Shown here piece by piece: positions 34,302 to 45,204 of a stretch of 64,000 nt of DNA. The notes under the pieces are model-generated. The model worked only from the letters and a program-made list of their open reading frames with translations, was not told where the DNA came from and searched no databases. Where the stretch lies: NCBI RefSeq assembly GCF_040513375.1, contig NZ_JBEVTG010000003.1:248001-312000 (forward strand), given 5' to 3'. Numbering within the stretch: position 1 is the first letter of the stretch; every line of letters starts with the position of its first letter. The position numbers and the translations under genes are program-made. The DNA comes from Flagellimonas_B algarum. Its GTDB lineage: Bacteria; Bacteroidota; Bacteroidia; Flavobacteriales; Flavobacteriaceae.

Positions 34302-37300
34302 ATGATGAAAAATATATTGATGTCTTCCGCCTTATTCTTGTTGGCACTGCCGGTGATCGGCCAGCAGTACGAACGGCAGCAGGAATTTACGGTCATGAAC
34401 CCGACCTCCTTTGAGATGTCCCGTTTCGAGTTGACCCCGGTGAACAAGTATACCGGAAAGGCCAATGTGAATTTTCCGTTGTGCAATATCGCCATTGATG
34501 ATAAGCAGCTCGGTCTTAGCCTTTCCTATGATACCGGAGGTATCCGTGTGGCCCAAGAAGCTACCTGGGTCGGCTTGGGTTGGAATTTGGGCGGACTCCC
34601 GGTCATTACGCATCAAATCAACCAACGCAGTGATATCGGCAATAAGAACAGCCCGAATACGGGTTATTGTTTCGAACCGGCCCTTCCCCAAGGGGGTATA
34701 ACCGAGGCTTATGCTCAGTATGTAGCCAATGCCCCGACCTTGCCTTACGGGCAACCCGACACCCAGCCCGACGTGTTCGTGGCCAACTTGATGGGTGCCA
34801 CCGTCAAATTCCAATTGACCCAAAAAGCGGTCACGACGACGATAGAGGTCATCCATTTGGATGAGGGCAATGCGGATATTACTTATAACGAAGCGACCCA
34901 AGACTTCACGGTCATTGATGAAGAAGGCTACCAATACGATTTCACCCATACTGAATATTCGACCACTTGGTCACAAGAGGGAGGTTCACTAGGTTTTGAA
35001 TGGGAACCCAATCAGATCATCGGGGTCGATGGATCGACCCAATACAATACCGGTTTCGACCGTTGGATACCCACCGCCTGGTATGTTGATAAGATCACTT
35101 CCCCCGATGGCCATGTGTTGGAATTCACTTATGACGACGAACTTGACGATGCGGTCAATGTGACGGCCAGTCATCCGGTCTACTCCAGCAATATTACTTT
35201 GGATCTTTGTGCCCTTCAAATCCAAGGTGGCAGTTTGGACGGATGGCAGTTCGCCAGTTTCGAGAACGTCACCGCCTCGCGTACCCTGCAAGAGGTCAAG
35301 GTGTTGAGCCAAATCGAAAATACGACCACCGGCGAGCGCTTGGTCTTCAACACGGCCCCGCGTGAGGATATCCATCCTTATTCTACGGATTATTTGGGGA
35401 ATATCGCTTATACGGCCATCGCCGTCGATCCGACACCGAAGCGATTGACCGACATCGAGGTGTACGCTTCGGCTACCGACAAGACAAAGACGATCGCCTT
35501 CCAACAGAGTTATTTCAATGAATTCCGTTTGGGTACCCCGAACGCAGTGGATTATTTGCGTTTGAAACTTGACGGATTCAGCATGTACGACCAACAATAC
35601 GCGTTCAAATACAAATGCGACGATGCCCTACCGGAAAAGCATTCGAAGTCGGTCGATTTTTGGGGGTTCTACAACGGTATCGAGAACAGTTGGCGGATCC
35701 CTTTCGTCAAGGTCCAGGGCAATTGCCCTTTCGACAACCCTGCCCAGGTACTCAACGAGGCCGAGGTCAGTAGCGGCGCCACCAAAGGCAGTCATTTCGA
35801 GAGTACCCTGATTGGTTCCTTGGAAGAGATCCGCTATCCGACCGGGGGTACGAGCCAGTTCCAATTCGAAAACAACGAAGTCACGGTCAATCCTTTTGAC
35901 AACATCTTGAACGCCGACGATTTCAATGCCCCTCATTTGTTCAACCATTCGGTGGAGCCCGGTTATCCGATTTCGGCCCCGGCCAACCCCGATATCAAGA
36001 CCTACGCGGTGGGCGGTCTGCGTATCAAACGCGTGGTGAATACCGATAAAGACGGGGGGCCGCTCTTACAGAAATCTTATTCCTATCTTGACACCATTGC
36101 TTCTGGCGTGGTGGCCTCGTCAGGGGTGCTGATGGACCCCATGCATTTCTTTCGTAGCAGCATCCGTTCGACTGGTGATCAGGCGAGTAATCTTCCAAAT
36201 TATAGCGGCACCTTATTCTATGGATTTAATATCAGCAATGGCAATGTGTTCGGTACCAACAATTCGGCCATGGGTGGTTTTATGGGCTATACCAAGGTGA
36301 CCGAATTGATCGAATCGGCGACCAATGCCACCGATAACGGCCGAATCGTATCCAAATACATCAACATTCCGAACGAATCCTTAGCGGCTGAAAACGGCGA
36401 TTATGCCTATATCGTCGAGTCGATACCCCACCATTACGAAAGTGCCAATGGCAAGCTCCTAAGGGAGGAAGTTTATGACACCAACGGGGCCATTAAACGG
36501 GTCGATGAATTCAACTATGTCATTGACGTTTATGAAAATGCGACCGCCTCTGACTTTTATCAAGTAGGCTACAAATTGTACTATGGCGGTTCGCCTGCCA
36601 ACCTGATCATCGATTGGCATGAATACGACGCCCGAAAATTCGTCACCTGGTTGACCAAATCCAAATCGGTCGAGCATTTGGATGATGGGCAGTTGGTGAA
36701 GGCCGAGCGCAATGAATATAACGACTATGATCGTTTGGAGGCGGTACAGCGTACCACCTCCAAAACCGCGACCATCGATTACGCTTCCAACCTGTTCAAC
36801 CCTTTGAATTCCGAACGCATAGAATATTATTATCCATATGATTACGAATATGGGGTCGATGCGTCCGCGATTTCCTCAACGCTCTTCAACGACAACCGGA
36901 TCAGTCAACCCATCTACACCCGCTATTTCAACAATGGCCGATTCGTTGGGCATCAGTTGACCAAGTTCGCGGTCAACAACGGGAATACCAAACCGGAAGG
37001 GGTGTATTACAATAAGGAGGACAAGACATTGGCGTCTATGGAGAACCGTGTGACTTATGACGAATACGATGGTTATGGAAACTTGGTCCAATACCGCCAG
37101 GCCGATGGAGTGCCCGTTTCGGCGATTTGGGGGTACAACGGTCGTTATATGGTGGCCAAACTTGAAAACGTCACCTATCAGCAGATCGAAAACCTATCCG
37201 AATTCGGCTCTGGTTTTGATTTGGGCAATACCGGATTGACAACCCAGCAGAAGAACCAGCTCAAGGGGTTGCCCGAATCCATGCCCACGTTTTACGATTA

Positions 37301-37802
37301 TGATCCCCAGGTCGGTATGACGCAGATGACCGATACCCGTGATTATGAGACGAATTACGTGTATGACCAATACAATCGCTTGGTCGAGATACGCGATGAA
37401 CAGAACAACCTGATCGAGGATTACCGCTATGAATTCGCCGATGTAGGCTTGTATCCTACTGAAGAATTCTCGGAGTGCTTTAATCTTTTGACCATCGATC
37501 GGATACGCACCACGAACAACAGGGTACAATACTTCAGTGTGGAAGCGGATGTTTCCGGTGGCTTCGGAGCGTATACCTACGCCTGGTTCATCGGTACCGG
37601 TACCAGTGCCCGAACGGCGACCTTCGATTCAAACCCGACCAGTACCACTTTGGAGCTCACGCATGAGGTTTGTTGTGACACCCGGATATTCATCAAACTG
37701 GAAGTTAGTGACGGTACCCAAACGGCGACCCGCATCATTGAGAACCCGAATTACGACCATCCTGAGTGTTCGCCTACGGCCTGCACCAATGGTAATTTCT
37801 AA
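34302..37802 (+). CDS. large secreted Rhs/SpvB-like protein without a toxin tip
   Basis: 1166 residues with a signal peptide ending at VIGQQ. The N-terminal part (FELTPVNKYTGKANVNFPL; LGLSLSYDTGGIRV; GLGWNL) is the SpvB-like beginning of Bacteroidota Rhs proteins. YD-type repeats follow near the C-terminus (NYVYDQYNRLVEIRDEQNN). The usual Rhs core DPxGR motif and a variable tip are missing; the protein ends in a short Ig/PKD-like segment and a Cys-rich tail. It may be a companion shell to the complete Rhs protein at 38308. Confidence 0.8.
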   Translation: MMKNILMSSALFLLALPVIGQQYERQQEFTVMNPTSFEMSRFELTPVNKYTGKANVNFPLCNIAIDDKQLGLSLSYDTGGIRVAQEATWVGLGWNLGGLPVITHQINQRSDIGNKNSPNTGYCFEPALPQGGITEAYAQYVANAPTLPYGQPDTQPDVFVANLMGATVKFQLTQKAVTTTIEVIHLDEGNADITYNEATQDFTVIDEEGYQYDFTHTEYSTTWSQEGGSLGFEWEPNQIIGVDGSTQYNTGFDRWIPTAWYVDKITSPDGHVLEFTYDDELDDAVNVTASHPVYSSNITLDLCALQIQGGSLDGWQFASFENVTASRTLQEVKVLSQIENTTTGERLVFNTAPREDIHPYSTDYLGNIAYTAIAVDPTPKRLTDIEVYASATDKTKTIAFQQSYFNEFRLGTPNAVDYLRLKLDGFSMYDQQYAFKYKCDDALPEKHSKSVDFWGFYNGIENSWRIPFVKVQGNCPFDNPAQVLNEAEVSSGATKGSHFESTLIGSLEEIRYPTGGTSQFQFENNEVTVNPFDNILNADDFNAPHLFNHSVEPGYPISAPANPDIKTYAVGGLRIKRVVNTDKDGGPLLQKSYSYLDTIASGVVASSGVLMDPMHFFRSSIRSTGDQASNLPNYSGTLFYGFNISNGNVFGTNNSAMGGFMGYTKVTELIESATNATDNGRIVSKYINIPNESLAAENGDYAYIVESIPHHYESANGKLLREEVYDTNGAIKRVDEFNYVIDVYENATASDFYQVGYKLYYGGSPANLIIDWHEYDARKFVTWLTKSKSVEHLDDGQLVKAERNEYNDYDRLEAVQRTTSKTATIDYASNLFNPLNSERIEYYYPYDYEYGVDASAISSTLFNDNRISQPIYTRYFNNGRFVGHQLTKFAVNNGNTKPEGVYYNKEDKTLASMENRVTYDEYDGYGNLVQYRQADGVPVSAIWGYNGRYMVAKLENVTYQQIENLSEFGSGFDLGNTGLTTQQKNQLKGLPESMPTFYDYDPQVGMTQMTDTRDYETNYVYDQYNRLVEIRDEQNNLIEDYRYEFADVGLYPTEEFSECFNLLTIDRIRTTNNRVQYFSVEADVSGGFGAYTYAWFIGTGTSARTATFDSNPTSTTLELTHEVCCDTRIFIKLEVSDGTQTATRIIENPNYDHPECSPTACTNGNF

Positions 37803-37837
37803 CCTCAAACCTCCTGGTCCAACGAAAAAACGAAGCA

Positions 37838-38296
37838 ATGAACACACATCATTCGATACATAAAACCATAGTAATCTTGTTGTTGTCCCTCCTGGTGAAC
37901 GGCGCGGTTTGGGCGCAACAGCAAATCGCCCCGCAACTTCTGCACGGGTCCTGGCAATTTAACGAAGCTTTGTCCGTCAACCGTATGGATCCCGACCTTC
38001 GCGAACGGCTCCAGGGGTCGACCGACCTCCAGCAATTCGTGCAAACGTATTTTTCTGGGAAACGGATCACTTTTTTACCCAACGGGACTTTCGTGGTCCT
38101 GTTATCGAATGGTACCCAATTCCAAGGGCAATGGTCGTTACAGGGCAACCAATTGACGACCCAGACCCAAGGTGCTGGCCAAGCCAACCAAATGGTGGCA
38201 ATGGGCAACGCCAATGCCCTTTGTTTGATTCCCGAACAGTATGCCGATCCGACCATCAAGCAACTGTTCAAAGAAGCCCATTACATTAAAAACTAA
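37838..38296 (+). CDS. small secreted hypothetical protein in the Rhs operon
   Basis: 152 residues with a signal peptide ending at AVWAQ. The mature part has a lipocalin-like opening (LLHGSWQFNEAL) and a strand pair (ITFLPNGTFVVLLSNGTQFQGQWSL) as in small stress or lipocalin-like proteins. No specific family assigned. It lies between the two Rhs-type genes with gaps of 35 and 11 bases. Its placement suggests an accessory role for the Rhs proteins, but this is a guess. Confidence 0.7.
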   Translation: MNTHHSIHKTIVILLLSLLVNGAVWAQQQIAPQLLHGSWQFNEALSVNRMDPDLRERLQGSTDLQQFVQTYFSGKRITFLPNGTFVVLLSNGTQFQGQWSLQGNQLTTQTQGAGQANQMVAMGNANALCLIPEQYADPTIKQLFKEAHYIKN

Positions 38297-38307
38297 GCCT
38301 TGCAGTC

Positions 38308-41300
38308 ATGAGAAAAACCAGCATCAACATACCACAGTTCATTACATTCGTCTTGTTCCTTAGCATGGCGTTGTCCGCAAAGGCCCAGTTCAGCATTCTC
38401 GGTGATGGATCGGTCAATGTCAACGTCAATGAAAACTATACCGTTTCGAATTCTTCAGGACTTTTGGGCAATACCTGGTCCGTGGCCGGAACGGGTATGA
38501 CCTATACCATCGTCTCAGGGCAAGGTACGCCTAACGTGACCATTCGCTTTACTTCGGTCGGCAATGCCATCGTGAACTACAACGGTTTCAACCCGAGTAC
38601 GAACAATGCCGTGATCATTTCGAAACCGGTGACGGTCAGCGGAACCGTGGTTGGGCCGGTAACCATTACCTCAGGGCCGACCGGGCGTTGCCAAGGTGGG
38701 GGTACGTCCGATTACAATGCCTCTGCCAGTAACGCGACCAGTTATACGTGGTCCCTATCGAACGCCGGAAGTTCTACTATCAATAGTTCGACGGGGCTGG
38801 TTACCTGGAGCAGCAGTTTTTCGGGGACCGCCCGCGTAAACGTGACCGCAAACGGCCCCAATAACAGCAGCAGTTCGACCTTTCGCAATGTGGTGGTCGA
38901 GCCTGCTATTTCTACGGGGTCTTTGGCCTTAAATTCAAGCCCTAACGGTACGACCACTATTTGTAGCGGCCTGCCAGTGACCTTATCTTTAGACTTTGGA
39001 CAGTCTAACGTAACCTATGAGCTATTACGCAACAATGTGGTTGTTCAATCCGTCACCGGCAGCAATACGGCCGTTACCTTTAGTCCGGTTTCCTCTAGTG
39101 GAACGTATCGGGTACGGGCCTCTAAAAACTTAAGCCAATGTCCTGATGTACTGGGCCCGACCTTAACACTCAGTTCTTTGCCCGATGTGGGTAGCTTTTC
39201 GATTACGGGAGGCACTTCTAGTAGATGCCAAGGTAGTGGCACCAGTGATTTCAACGCCTCGGCTTCCAATGCGACCAGCTATTCTTGGTCCATCGCTAAC
39301 GCGGGGGGATCGACCATTAACCAAAGTACCGGGGTCGTAACATGGAACAGCGGGTTTTCGGGTACGGCAACGATTTCGGTTACGGCCAGCAACAGCTGTG
39401 ACTCCAGAACGGTGAATCGAAATGTGACCGTCAGTGCCCCACCGATTACGTCCTATACGCTTTCGGGTACCAACGCCCTTTGTTCGGGGACTTCGGGTAG
39501 CATCACCCTATCCGATTCACAAAGCGGGGTAGACTACGAATTACGACGTGGTGCCACCAGCATCGCGACCTTACCAGGAACAGGGGGAGCCCTGACTTGG
39601 ACCAACTCAACGATCACCTCAGGCACCTATTCGGTGGTGGCTTCTAACGGGGTCTGTTCCGATGTGACCTTGACCAGCCAATGGACCATTGGCACTACCT
39701 CGGCCGGATCTATCGGAATCAGTGCCTCTACGGGCGCTTTCACGGATCTTTGTCCGGGCCAAATACAACTCTTTCCCCAGAATACGAATACCGTTCTCAG
39801 TTGGGAAGGGGTCGATTCTTGGAACCAGACCAATGCCTTGGTGACCATAGCGGCTGGACAAAGCATTACGGTCACCTTGAACGCCACCACGGCGAATTGC
39901 AATGTGTCCCAATCGGAATCGGTCACCTTAACGGCCAAAGCGGCACCAAGTGGAGCAACGATTACCTCGGGCTTGCAGGCCGTTTGCCAGGGCACGTCCA
40001 GCACCGATTACAATGCTTCAGCCTCCAATTTCGATACTGAAGAATGGACCTTGACCCCTGCAGGGGCCGGTAGCATCAATCAAAATGGTACCGTACAATG
40101 GAATGCCGGGTACACCGGCCAAGCTACGGTGACCTATCGGGCCATCAGCGACTGTAATGTCTCGGATACCGCTACCCGTACCGTAACGGTGAGTGCACCT
40201 CCGAATGCATCGTATACCCTTTCCGGAACCAATGCGCTTTGTTCGGGCAATTCCGGGAGCATCACCCTATCCGATTCACAAAGTGGGGTAGACTACGAAT
40301 TACGACGTGGCGCCACCAGCATCGCGACCTTGCCAGGAACAGGGGGAGCACTGACCTGGACCAACTCAACGATCACTGCCGGCACCTATTCGGTCGTGGC
40401 TTCGAACGGTGTGTGCGCCGATGTGACCTTGACCAGCCAATGGACCATCGGTTCCCAATCATCGGATCCCATTGCGATCAGTTCATCTGCAGGCGGGTTT
40501 ATGGATATTTGCCCTGGGCAGGTGCAGTTGTTTCCAGTGAATACCAACAGCGTTCAAAATTGGACCGGGGTCGATTCCTTTACCAGCACCAATGCCTTGG
40601 TCACCATCGCCGCCGGCCAATCGATAACCGTCACCCTTTTTGCAACCGACAATTGCAATGTTTCGCAGCAGACCAGTGTCACGCTGACCGGTTCGACCGG
40701 ACCTAGTGCTACCTCCATCGATTCGGGCGACACCCAGATTTGTCAAGGTACCGCGAGTTCGACCTATACCGGATCGGCAACCAACGCCACGACCTTTAGT
40801 TGGGATCTCAGCCCAAGCGCGGCTGGAACCATCGATTCAAACGGCACGGTAAGCTGGAACAGCAGTTATGTGGGGCAGGCCACGGTGATTTACGAGGCCC
40901 GAAACAACTGTAACCAGACCGACACCGCCACCGTAACCGTGGATGTGACCAATACCCTGACCTATTATGAGGACAAAGACCGCGATGGGTTCTATATCAA
41001 TACGGTACAGTCTTGCACCAACCCGGATACCGCGATATATGTCACCCAGGCCGAGGTGACCGCTTTTGGTGATTGCGACGATAACGATAACAGCGTAGGG
41101 GAACCTTTGACCTGGTATATCGATGCGGATGGGGACAATTACCCCTTGGCCGATTCTTTTGTGACCAGTTGTGTCAACCCGGGTATCGCCTTGGGCAATC
41201 CGGATGATTACGCCTTTGGCCCATATGTTTCGACCGACTGTGATGATACCGATCCCTTGGTGACCATCACCCGTTGGTACCGCGATGTGGATGAAGACGG

Positions 41301-44300
41301 ACTTGGGGATCCCTTTGATACCAGCCTGTTGCAATGCGACCAGCCTACCTTAGACGGGCCATGGGTCGACAACAACAACGATTTCTGCCCCAACGATGAT
41401 CAAAACACCTGCGGCAATGTGCCGGTCAGCACGGATTTTGGACCGAATTATATCTACAAGAGAACATATCAAACCGAACGATCGGGAAGTGCTACAAATT
41501 TTTTCACACAAGATGCAGAGCTTATTCAGAGCGTGACCTATTTCGATGACCTTGGGCGACCGGTACAACAAATTAATCTGGAACAAGCACCTGAAATCAA
41601 TGGTAGTAAGCAAGATATCGTGACCCATATGGTCTATGATGGTTTTGGGCGTATGGCCCAAGAATGGTTGCCGGTACCCTTGGATGCCGGGGCAAGCTTT
41701 GGTGCGACCAAAGCTGGCGTAGAAAGCAGTATCAACAACCATTACAATACAGCAAAATATGAGAATACTACAAATCCTTATTCCTTAAAAGCCTTCGATA
41801 ATTCACCTTTAGATAGGGTGGAGAAACAAGCCGCCGCTGGTAACGACTGGGCTATGGGATCGGACCATGAAATGGAGTTTGACTATGAAACTAACGAGAC
41901 TACAGAAGTACGCTTTTTCGAAGTGGAGTTTCCAGGTGGGAATACAGAAAGCCCCGAACTTAATCTAAATCCAACAGAATATTATCCCGCCGGTCGTTTG
42001 TTCAAGACAATTACCTTTACTGAAGACCACGTTGGCCCCAGCAAAGACTATAGTACCGAAGAGTTTATTGATACTCAAGGACGAACAATTCTAAGGCGAT
42101 CATATGAGGGAGGAGCTGCACATGAAACCTATTACGTCTATGATGATTTTGGCAACCTGACTTTTGTACTACCCCCCAAAATGGATGCCACTACCGCCAC
42201 GCTAAACGACCTACAGTCGGGCATGGCGGATCTCGGATACCGCTATGTATACGACTACCGCAATCGAATGGTAGAAAAGCAACTGCCGGGGAAGAATAAA
42301 GAATATGTTGTGTACAATAAATTGGATCAACCGATTATGACCCAAGACGCCAACCAAAGGGCGATCGGGGAATGGTTGTTTACCAAGTACGATGCCTTTG
42401 GGCGGGTAGCCTATACCGGCAAGCATACGGATACTGCCGATCGTTCAACGGTCCAAGCCAATGCGGATGCCATAGCACAGCATTGGGTGAGCAGGGGAAG
42501 TTATTCGGTCGATGCCATGGAGGTGGGCTATACCAATGGGGCCTATCCAACTTCGAATATCGATGAAATCCTAATGATTAACTATTATGACGACTATACT
42601 TTTGATTTAGCGGGTACTACTAATGCCCATTTGGCTTTTGATGTAATGACTATTAGCGATGTAAACGGTCTCGCTACAGGTACTAAAGTCAAGGTATTGA
42701 CTACAAACACTTGGATTACCACTGCAACGTTCTATGATGAAAAAGCACGGCCGATTTATACCTACAGCAGGAACGACTATTTAAATACCACTGATATAGT
42801 AGTTACCAAATTAGATTATGTGGGACGTCCCTTAAAGGTCCGTTCCGCCCATACCCGCGGCAGTACCAATGTGGTGACTTTAGACAATTTTACCTACGAC
42901 CATGTGGGCCGATTGTTGAGCCAGACCCAGTGTATCGGTGACGATAGTTTGGGTGAAAGTTGTGACGGCGTTGTTGATGGAGGAGGTGCCGAAACCAATC
43001 CGATCATTGGCGACCCGGTCGTCGATACCGATCAGGTCGCCATTGAAAGCATTACCCTTAGGGCCGGCCCTGGGGAGGTGGTCATCCTCAGACCGTCGGT
43101 GGGAGGAAGTTCCGCTACCTTGCGTATCGACCCCAACGCCGCTCCAGGTGGGGGTGGAACGGGCAGCCCTGCCACCAGCGCCGAGGAGTTGATCGTTGCC
43201 AACAGCTACGATGCCTTGGGGCAATTACAAAGCAAACAGGTAGGGGGTGACCCTAACGGTAGTGGTCTGCAGACGGTGGATTACGAATACAACGTCCGCG
43301 GATGGTTGGAAGGGATCAATGACGCCAGCCCTTACGACAATGCTTTGACCTTGAATAGCGACGACCTTTGGGGATTCCGGATCAAGTACAATGACATTGC
43401 CGATACAAGTAAAAAATTGTTTAACGGCAACATCAGCGAGACCCTTTGGGCTTCGAAATCGGTAAATCCCGGTACCCCGGGCAATCCGGTAAGTTCCCGA
43501 TACACCTATACCTATGATGCCTTGAATCGTATCAAGACGGCCATAGACGATACCGGGCACTACAACGTGAACAACATCAGCTATGATAAAAACGGCAACA
43601 TTTTAAGCCTAACCAGGCAAGGACAGTTGTCGGAAAATCCGAGCAGTTCAGTCTTTGGGGTGATGGATGACTTGGCCTATAGCTATGATAATGGAAATCA
43701 GTTGTTGGCAGTCGATGACCAAAACGCCATAGGCGAAGATTATGGATTTGTGGATCGTGCAAACACAACTATCGAATTTGGTTATGATGTAAACGGAAAT
43801 ATTACTTCTGACTTAAATAGAGGAATTACAAATATAGAATACAACTATTTAAATCTTCCAATGGAGATCGTTGTTAGCAATGTAGACCATAATGGAACGA
43901 TATCGTATATTTATGATGCAAATGGAACCAAAATAATGAAGAGTTCTGCTGGGAATACCACTTTGTATGCGGGAAGTTTTGTTTATTCTGGTCCTACAGG
44001 TAACGAACAGTTACAATTTTTTGGACACCCAGAAGGATACATAACGTCTGAGGCCTCGGTTTTTGATTATGTTTATCAGTTTAAGGACCAGTTGGGGAAC
44101 ATCAGACTTTCTTATCTTGACAATGATGGCGTACTTGAAATAGTAGAAGAAAAGAACTATTATCCATTCGGTTTAAACCATAGTGGTTATAATAATGGTG
44201 GCTCAAACTCTCTTGGTAATGATTTTGCAGAAAAGTGGAAATTCCAAGGACAAGAATTGACCGACGAATTGGGCTTAAGCATTTTTGAATTTAAATATAG

Positions 44301-45189
44301 AATGCATGATCCGTCAACAGGGCGGTTTTGGCAAGTTGATCCTTTATCGGAAAGTTATAGCTATCAATCGCCTTATAATTTTGCGGAGAATAGGGTAATA
44401 GATGGTTTTGAGCTGGAAGGTCTTGAATGGGTTGATACAGAAAATGGTTGGCAATATCAAGGATATGATTATGGACCTCAACAATTTGGACCTCAACCTC
44501 AAGGAGCGGTTGGAGTTGCACCTGCCGGATCTTCTCCCGTTGCTGCGTGGGTGACAAACGAACCAAGGGCAATACCTTTTACAGGTACCGTTGAAACACT
44601 TAATGTTGGAGGACCGGATGGAACGGTACAACAATTTCAGGCAAATGAGAACGGTGTAGTAGAGTTACCTAGCAGCGGAACAGAACAGACTGGCCCGAAT
44701 ACTTCTGGAACTTTTGAAATCGATGGATACACTGTCTATGGTTATTACAACAGGAATGATGTATCTGGAGCTGTTGAAGACCAATTTGGAACACCTAATA
44801 ATGTAGCCAATATGATAAATAGTATTACTGAGTTCAATGAAACCTCTTTGATTGATAATTCTACAAATCCAGTTCAAATCGGAGATATGAGATCACCAAC
44901 AAACGGCAGAACAAACATAAATTCAACTGCTACACATCATGGGAACAATGGTGCATTTGATCTAAGACTTGTAGGTGCAAATGGCGGTTTACCTGGCGGT
45001 ACGACGGTTAATAATTCGAGTTACAGCGCGGAAAACACCCAATTGTTGGTCAATGCTTTAGGCAATAATGGATTTACAAGATTTTTGGTTGGACCAAATG
45101 CCGTAAATAATTTAAGTAACAGTGGTTCGATAACAATACGGAATGGTGGTACAGTTCATAACAATCACTATCACGTTGATGTCGACTAA
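38308..45189 (+). CDS. giant Rhs-repeat protein with LAS-metallopeptidase-like tip, candidate polymorphic toxin
   Basis: 2293 residues with a signal peptide (ALSAKAQ). Residues 30-880 hold Ig/PKD-like repeats with Cys pairs; 885-1030 a MopE-type metal-binding stretch (DCDDNDNSV); about 1045-1180 a DUF6443-like segment; then YD repeats and an Rhs core with MHDPSTGRFWQVDPLS, ending near residue 2041. The last 250 residues differ: HHGNNGAFD places His2211 and Asp2218 with x6 spacing and Ala two before Asp, and the end has HYHVD (His2287, His2289). That matches the H-x6-D...HxH metal site of LAS peptidases, which cut peptidoglycan peptides. Codons from about 43740 onward are AT-rich. A lipoprotein gene follows after 15 bases. 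Rhs assignment is firm; the tip activity is inferred. Confidence 0.85.
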   Translation: MRKTSINIPQFITFVLFLSMALSAKAQFSILGDGSVNVNVNENYTVSNSSGLLGNTWSVAGTGMTYTIVSGQGTPNVTIRFTSVGNAIVNYNGFNPSTNNAVIISKPVTVSGTVVGPVTITSGPTGRCQGGGTSDYNASASNATSYTWSLSNAGSSTINSSTGLVTWSSSFSGTARVNVTANGPNNSSSSTFRNVVVEPAISTGSLALNSSPNGTTTICSGLPVTLSLDFGQSNVTYELLRNNVVVQSVTGSNTAVTFSPVSSSGTYRVRASKNLSQCPDVLGPTLTLSSLPDVGSFSITGGTSSRCQGSGTSDFNASASNATSYSWSIANAGGSTINQSTGVVTWNSGFSGTATISVTASNSCDSRTVNRNVTVSAPPITSYTLSGTNALCSGTSGSITLSDSQSGVDYELRRGATSIATLPGTGGALTWTNSTITSGTYSVVASNGVCSDVTLTSQWTIGTTSAGSIGISASTGAFTDLCPGQIQLFPQNTNTVLSWEGVDSWNQTNALVTIAAGQSITVTLNATTANCNVSQSESVTLTAKAAPSGATITSGLQAVCQGTSSTDYNASASNFDTEEWTLTPAGAGSINQNGTVQWNAGYTGQATVTYRAISDCNVSDTATRTVTVSAPPNASYTLSGTNALCSGNSGSITLSDSQSGVDYELRRGATSIATLPGTGGALTWTNSTITAGTYSVVASNGVCADVTLTSQWTIGSQSSDPIAISSSAGGFMDICPGQVQLFPVNTNSVQNWTGVDSFTSTNALVTIAAGQSITVTLFATDNCNVSQQTSVTLTGSTGPSATSIDSGDTQICQGTASSTYTGSATNATTFSWDLSPSAAGTIDSNGTVSWNSSYVGQATVIYEARNNCNQTDTATVTVDVTNTLTYYEDKDRDGFYINTVQSCTNPDTAIYVTQAEVTAFGDCDDNDNSVGEPLTWYIDADGDNYPLADSFVTSCVNPGIALGNPDDYAFGPYVSTDCDDTDPLVTITRWYRDVDEDGLGDPFDTSLLQCDQPTLDGPWVDNNNDFCPNDDQNTCGNVPVSTDFGPNYIYKRTYQTERSGSATNFFTQDAELIQSVTYFDDLGRPVQQINLEQAPEINGSKQDIVTHMVYDGFGRMAQEWLPVPLDAGASFGATKAGVESSINNHYNTAKYENTTNPYSLKAFDNSPLDRVEKQAAAGNDWAMGSDHEMEFDYETNETTEVRFFEVEFPGGNTESPELNLNPTEYYPAGRLFKTITFTEDHVGPSKDYSTEEFIDTQGRTILRRSYEGGAAHETYYVYDDFGNLTFVLPPKMDATTATLNDLQSGMADLGYRYVYDYRNRMVEKQLPGKNKEYVVYNKLDQPIMTQDANQRAIGEWLFTKYDAFGRVAYTGKHTDTADRSTVQANADAIAQHWVSRGSYSVDAMEVGYTNGAYPTSNIDEILMINYYDDYTFDLAGTTNAHLAFDVMTISDVNGLATGTKVKVLTTNTWITTATFYDEKARPIYTYSRNDYLNTTDIVVTKLDYVGRPLKVRSAHTRGSTNVVTLDNFTYDHVGRLLSQTQCIGDDSLGESCDGVVDGGGAETNPIIGDPVVDTDQVAIESITLRAGPGEVVILRPSVGGSSATLRIDPNAAPGGGGTGSPATSAEELIVANSYDALGQLQSKQVGGDPNGSGLQTVDYEYNVRGWLEGINDASPYDNALTLNSDDLWGFRIKYNDIADTSKKLFNGNISETLWASKSVNPGTPGNPVSSRYTYTYDALNRIKTAIDDTGHYNVNNISYDKNGNILSLTRQGQLSENPSSSVFGVMDDLAYSYDNGNQLLAVDDQNAIGEDYGFVDRANTTIEFGYDVNGNITSDLNRGITNIEYNYLNLPMEIVVSNVDHNGTISYIYDANGTKIMKSSAGNTTLYAGSFVYSGPTGNEQLQFFGHPEGYITSEASVFDYVYQFKDQLGNIRLSYLDNDGVLEIVEEKNYYPFGLNHSGYNNGGSNSLGNDFAEKWKFQGQELTDELGLSIFEFKYRMHDPSTGRFWQVDPLSESYSYQSPYNFAENRVIDGFELEGLEWVDTENGWQYQGYDYGPQQFGPQPQGAVGVAPAGSSPVAAWVTNEPRAIPFTGTVETLNVGGPDGTVQQFQANENGVVELPSSGTEQTGPNTSGTFEIDGYTVYGYYNRNDVSGAVEDQFGTPNNVANMINSITEFNETSLIDNSTNPVQIGDMRSPTNGRTNINSTATHHGNNGAFDLRLVGANGGLPGGTTVNNSSYSAENTQLLVNALGNNGFTRFLVGPNAVNNLSNSGSITIRNGGTVHNNHYHVDVD
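39451..40451 (+). repeat. duplicated Ig-like module within the Rhs gene
   Basis: The segment 39451-39692 recurs at 40210-40451, offset by 759 bases (253 codons), with long runs of identical DNA including GTAGACTACGAATTACGACG. The encoded modules share TLSGTNALCSG and DSQSGVDYELRRGATS. High DNA identity points to a recent duplication or gene conversion of part of the array. Assemblies may collapse such copies. Confidence 0.8.
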
Positions 45190-45204
45190 TTCAACACCGA
45201 CAAA

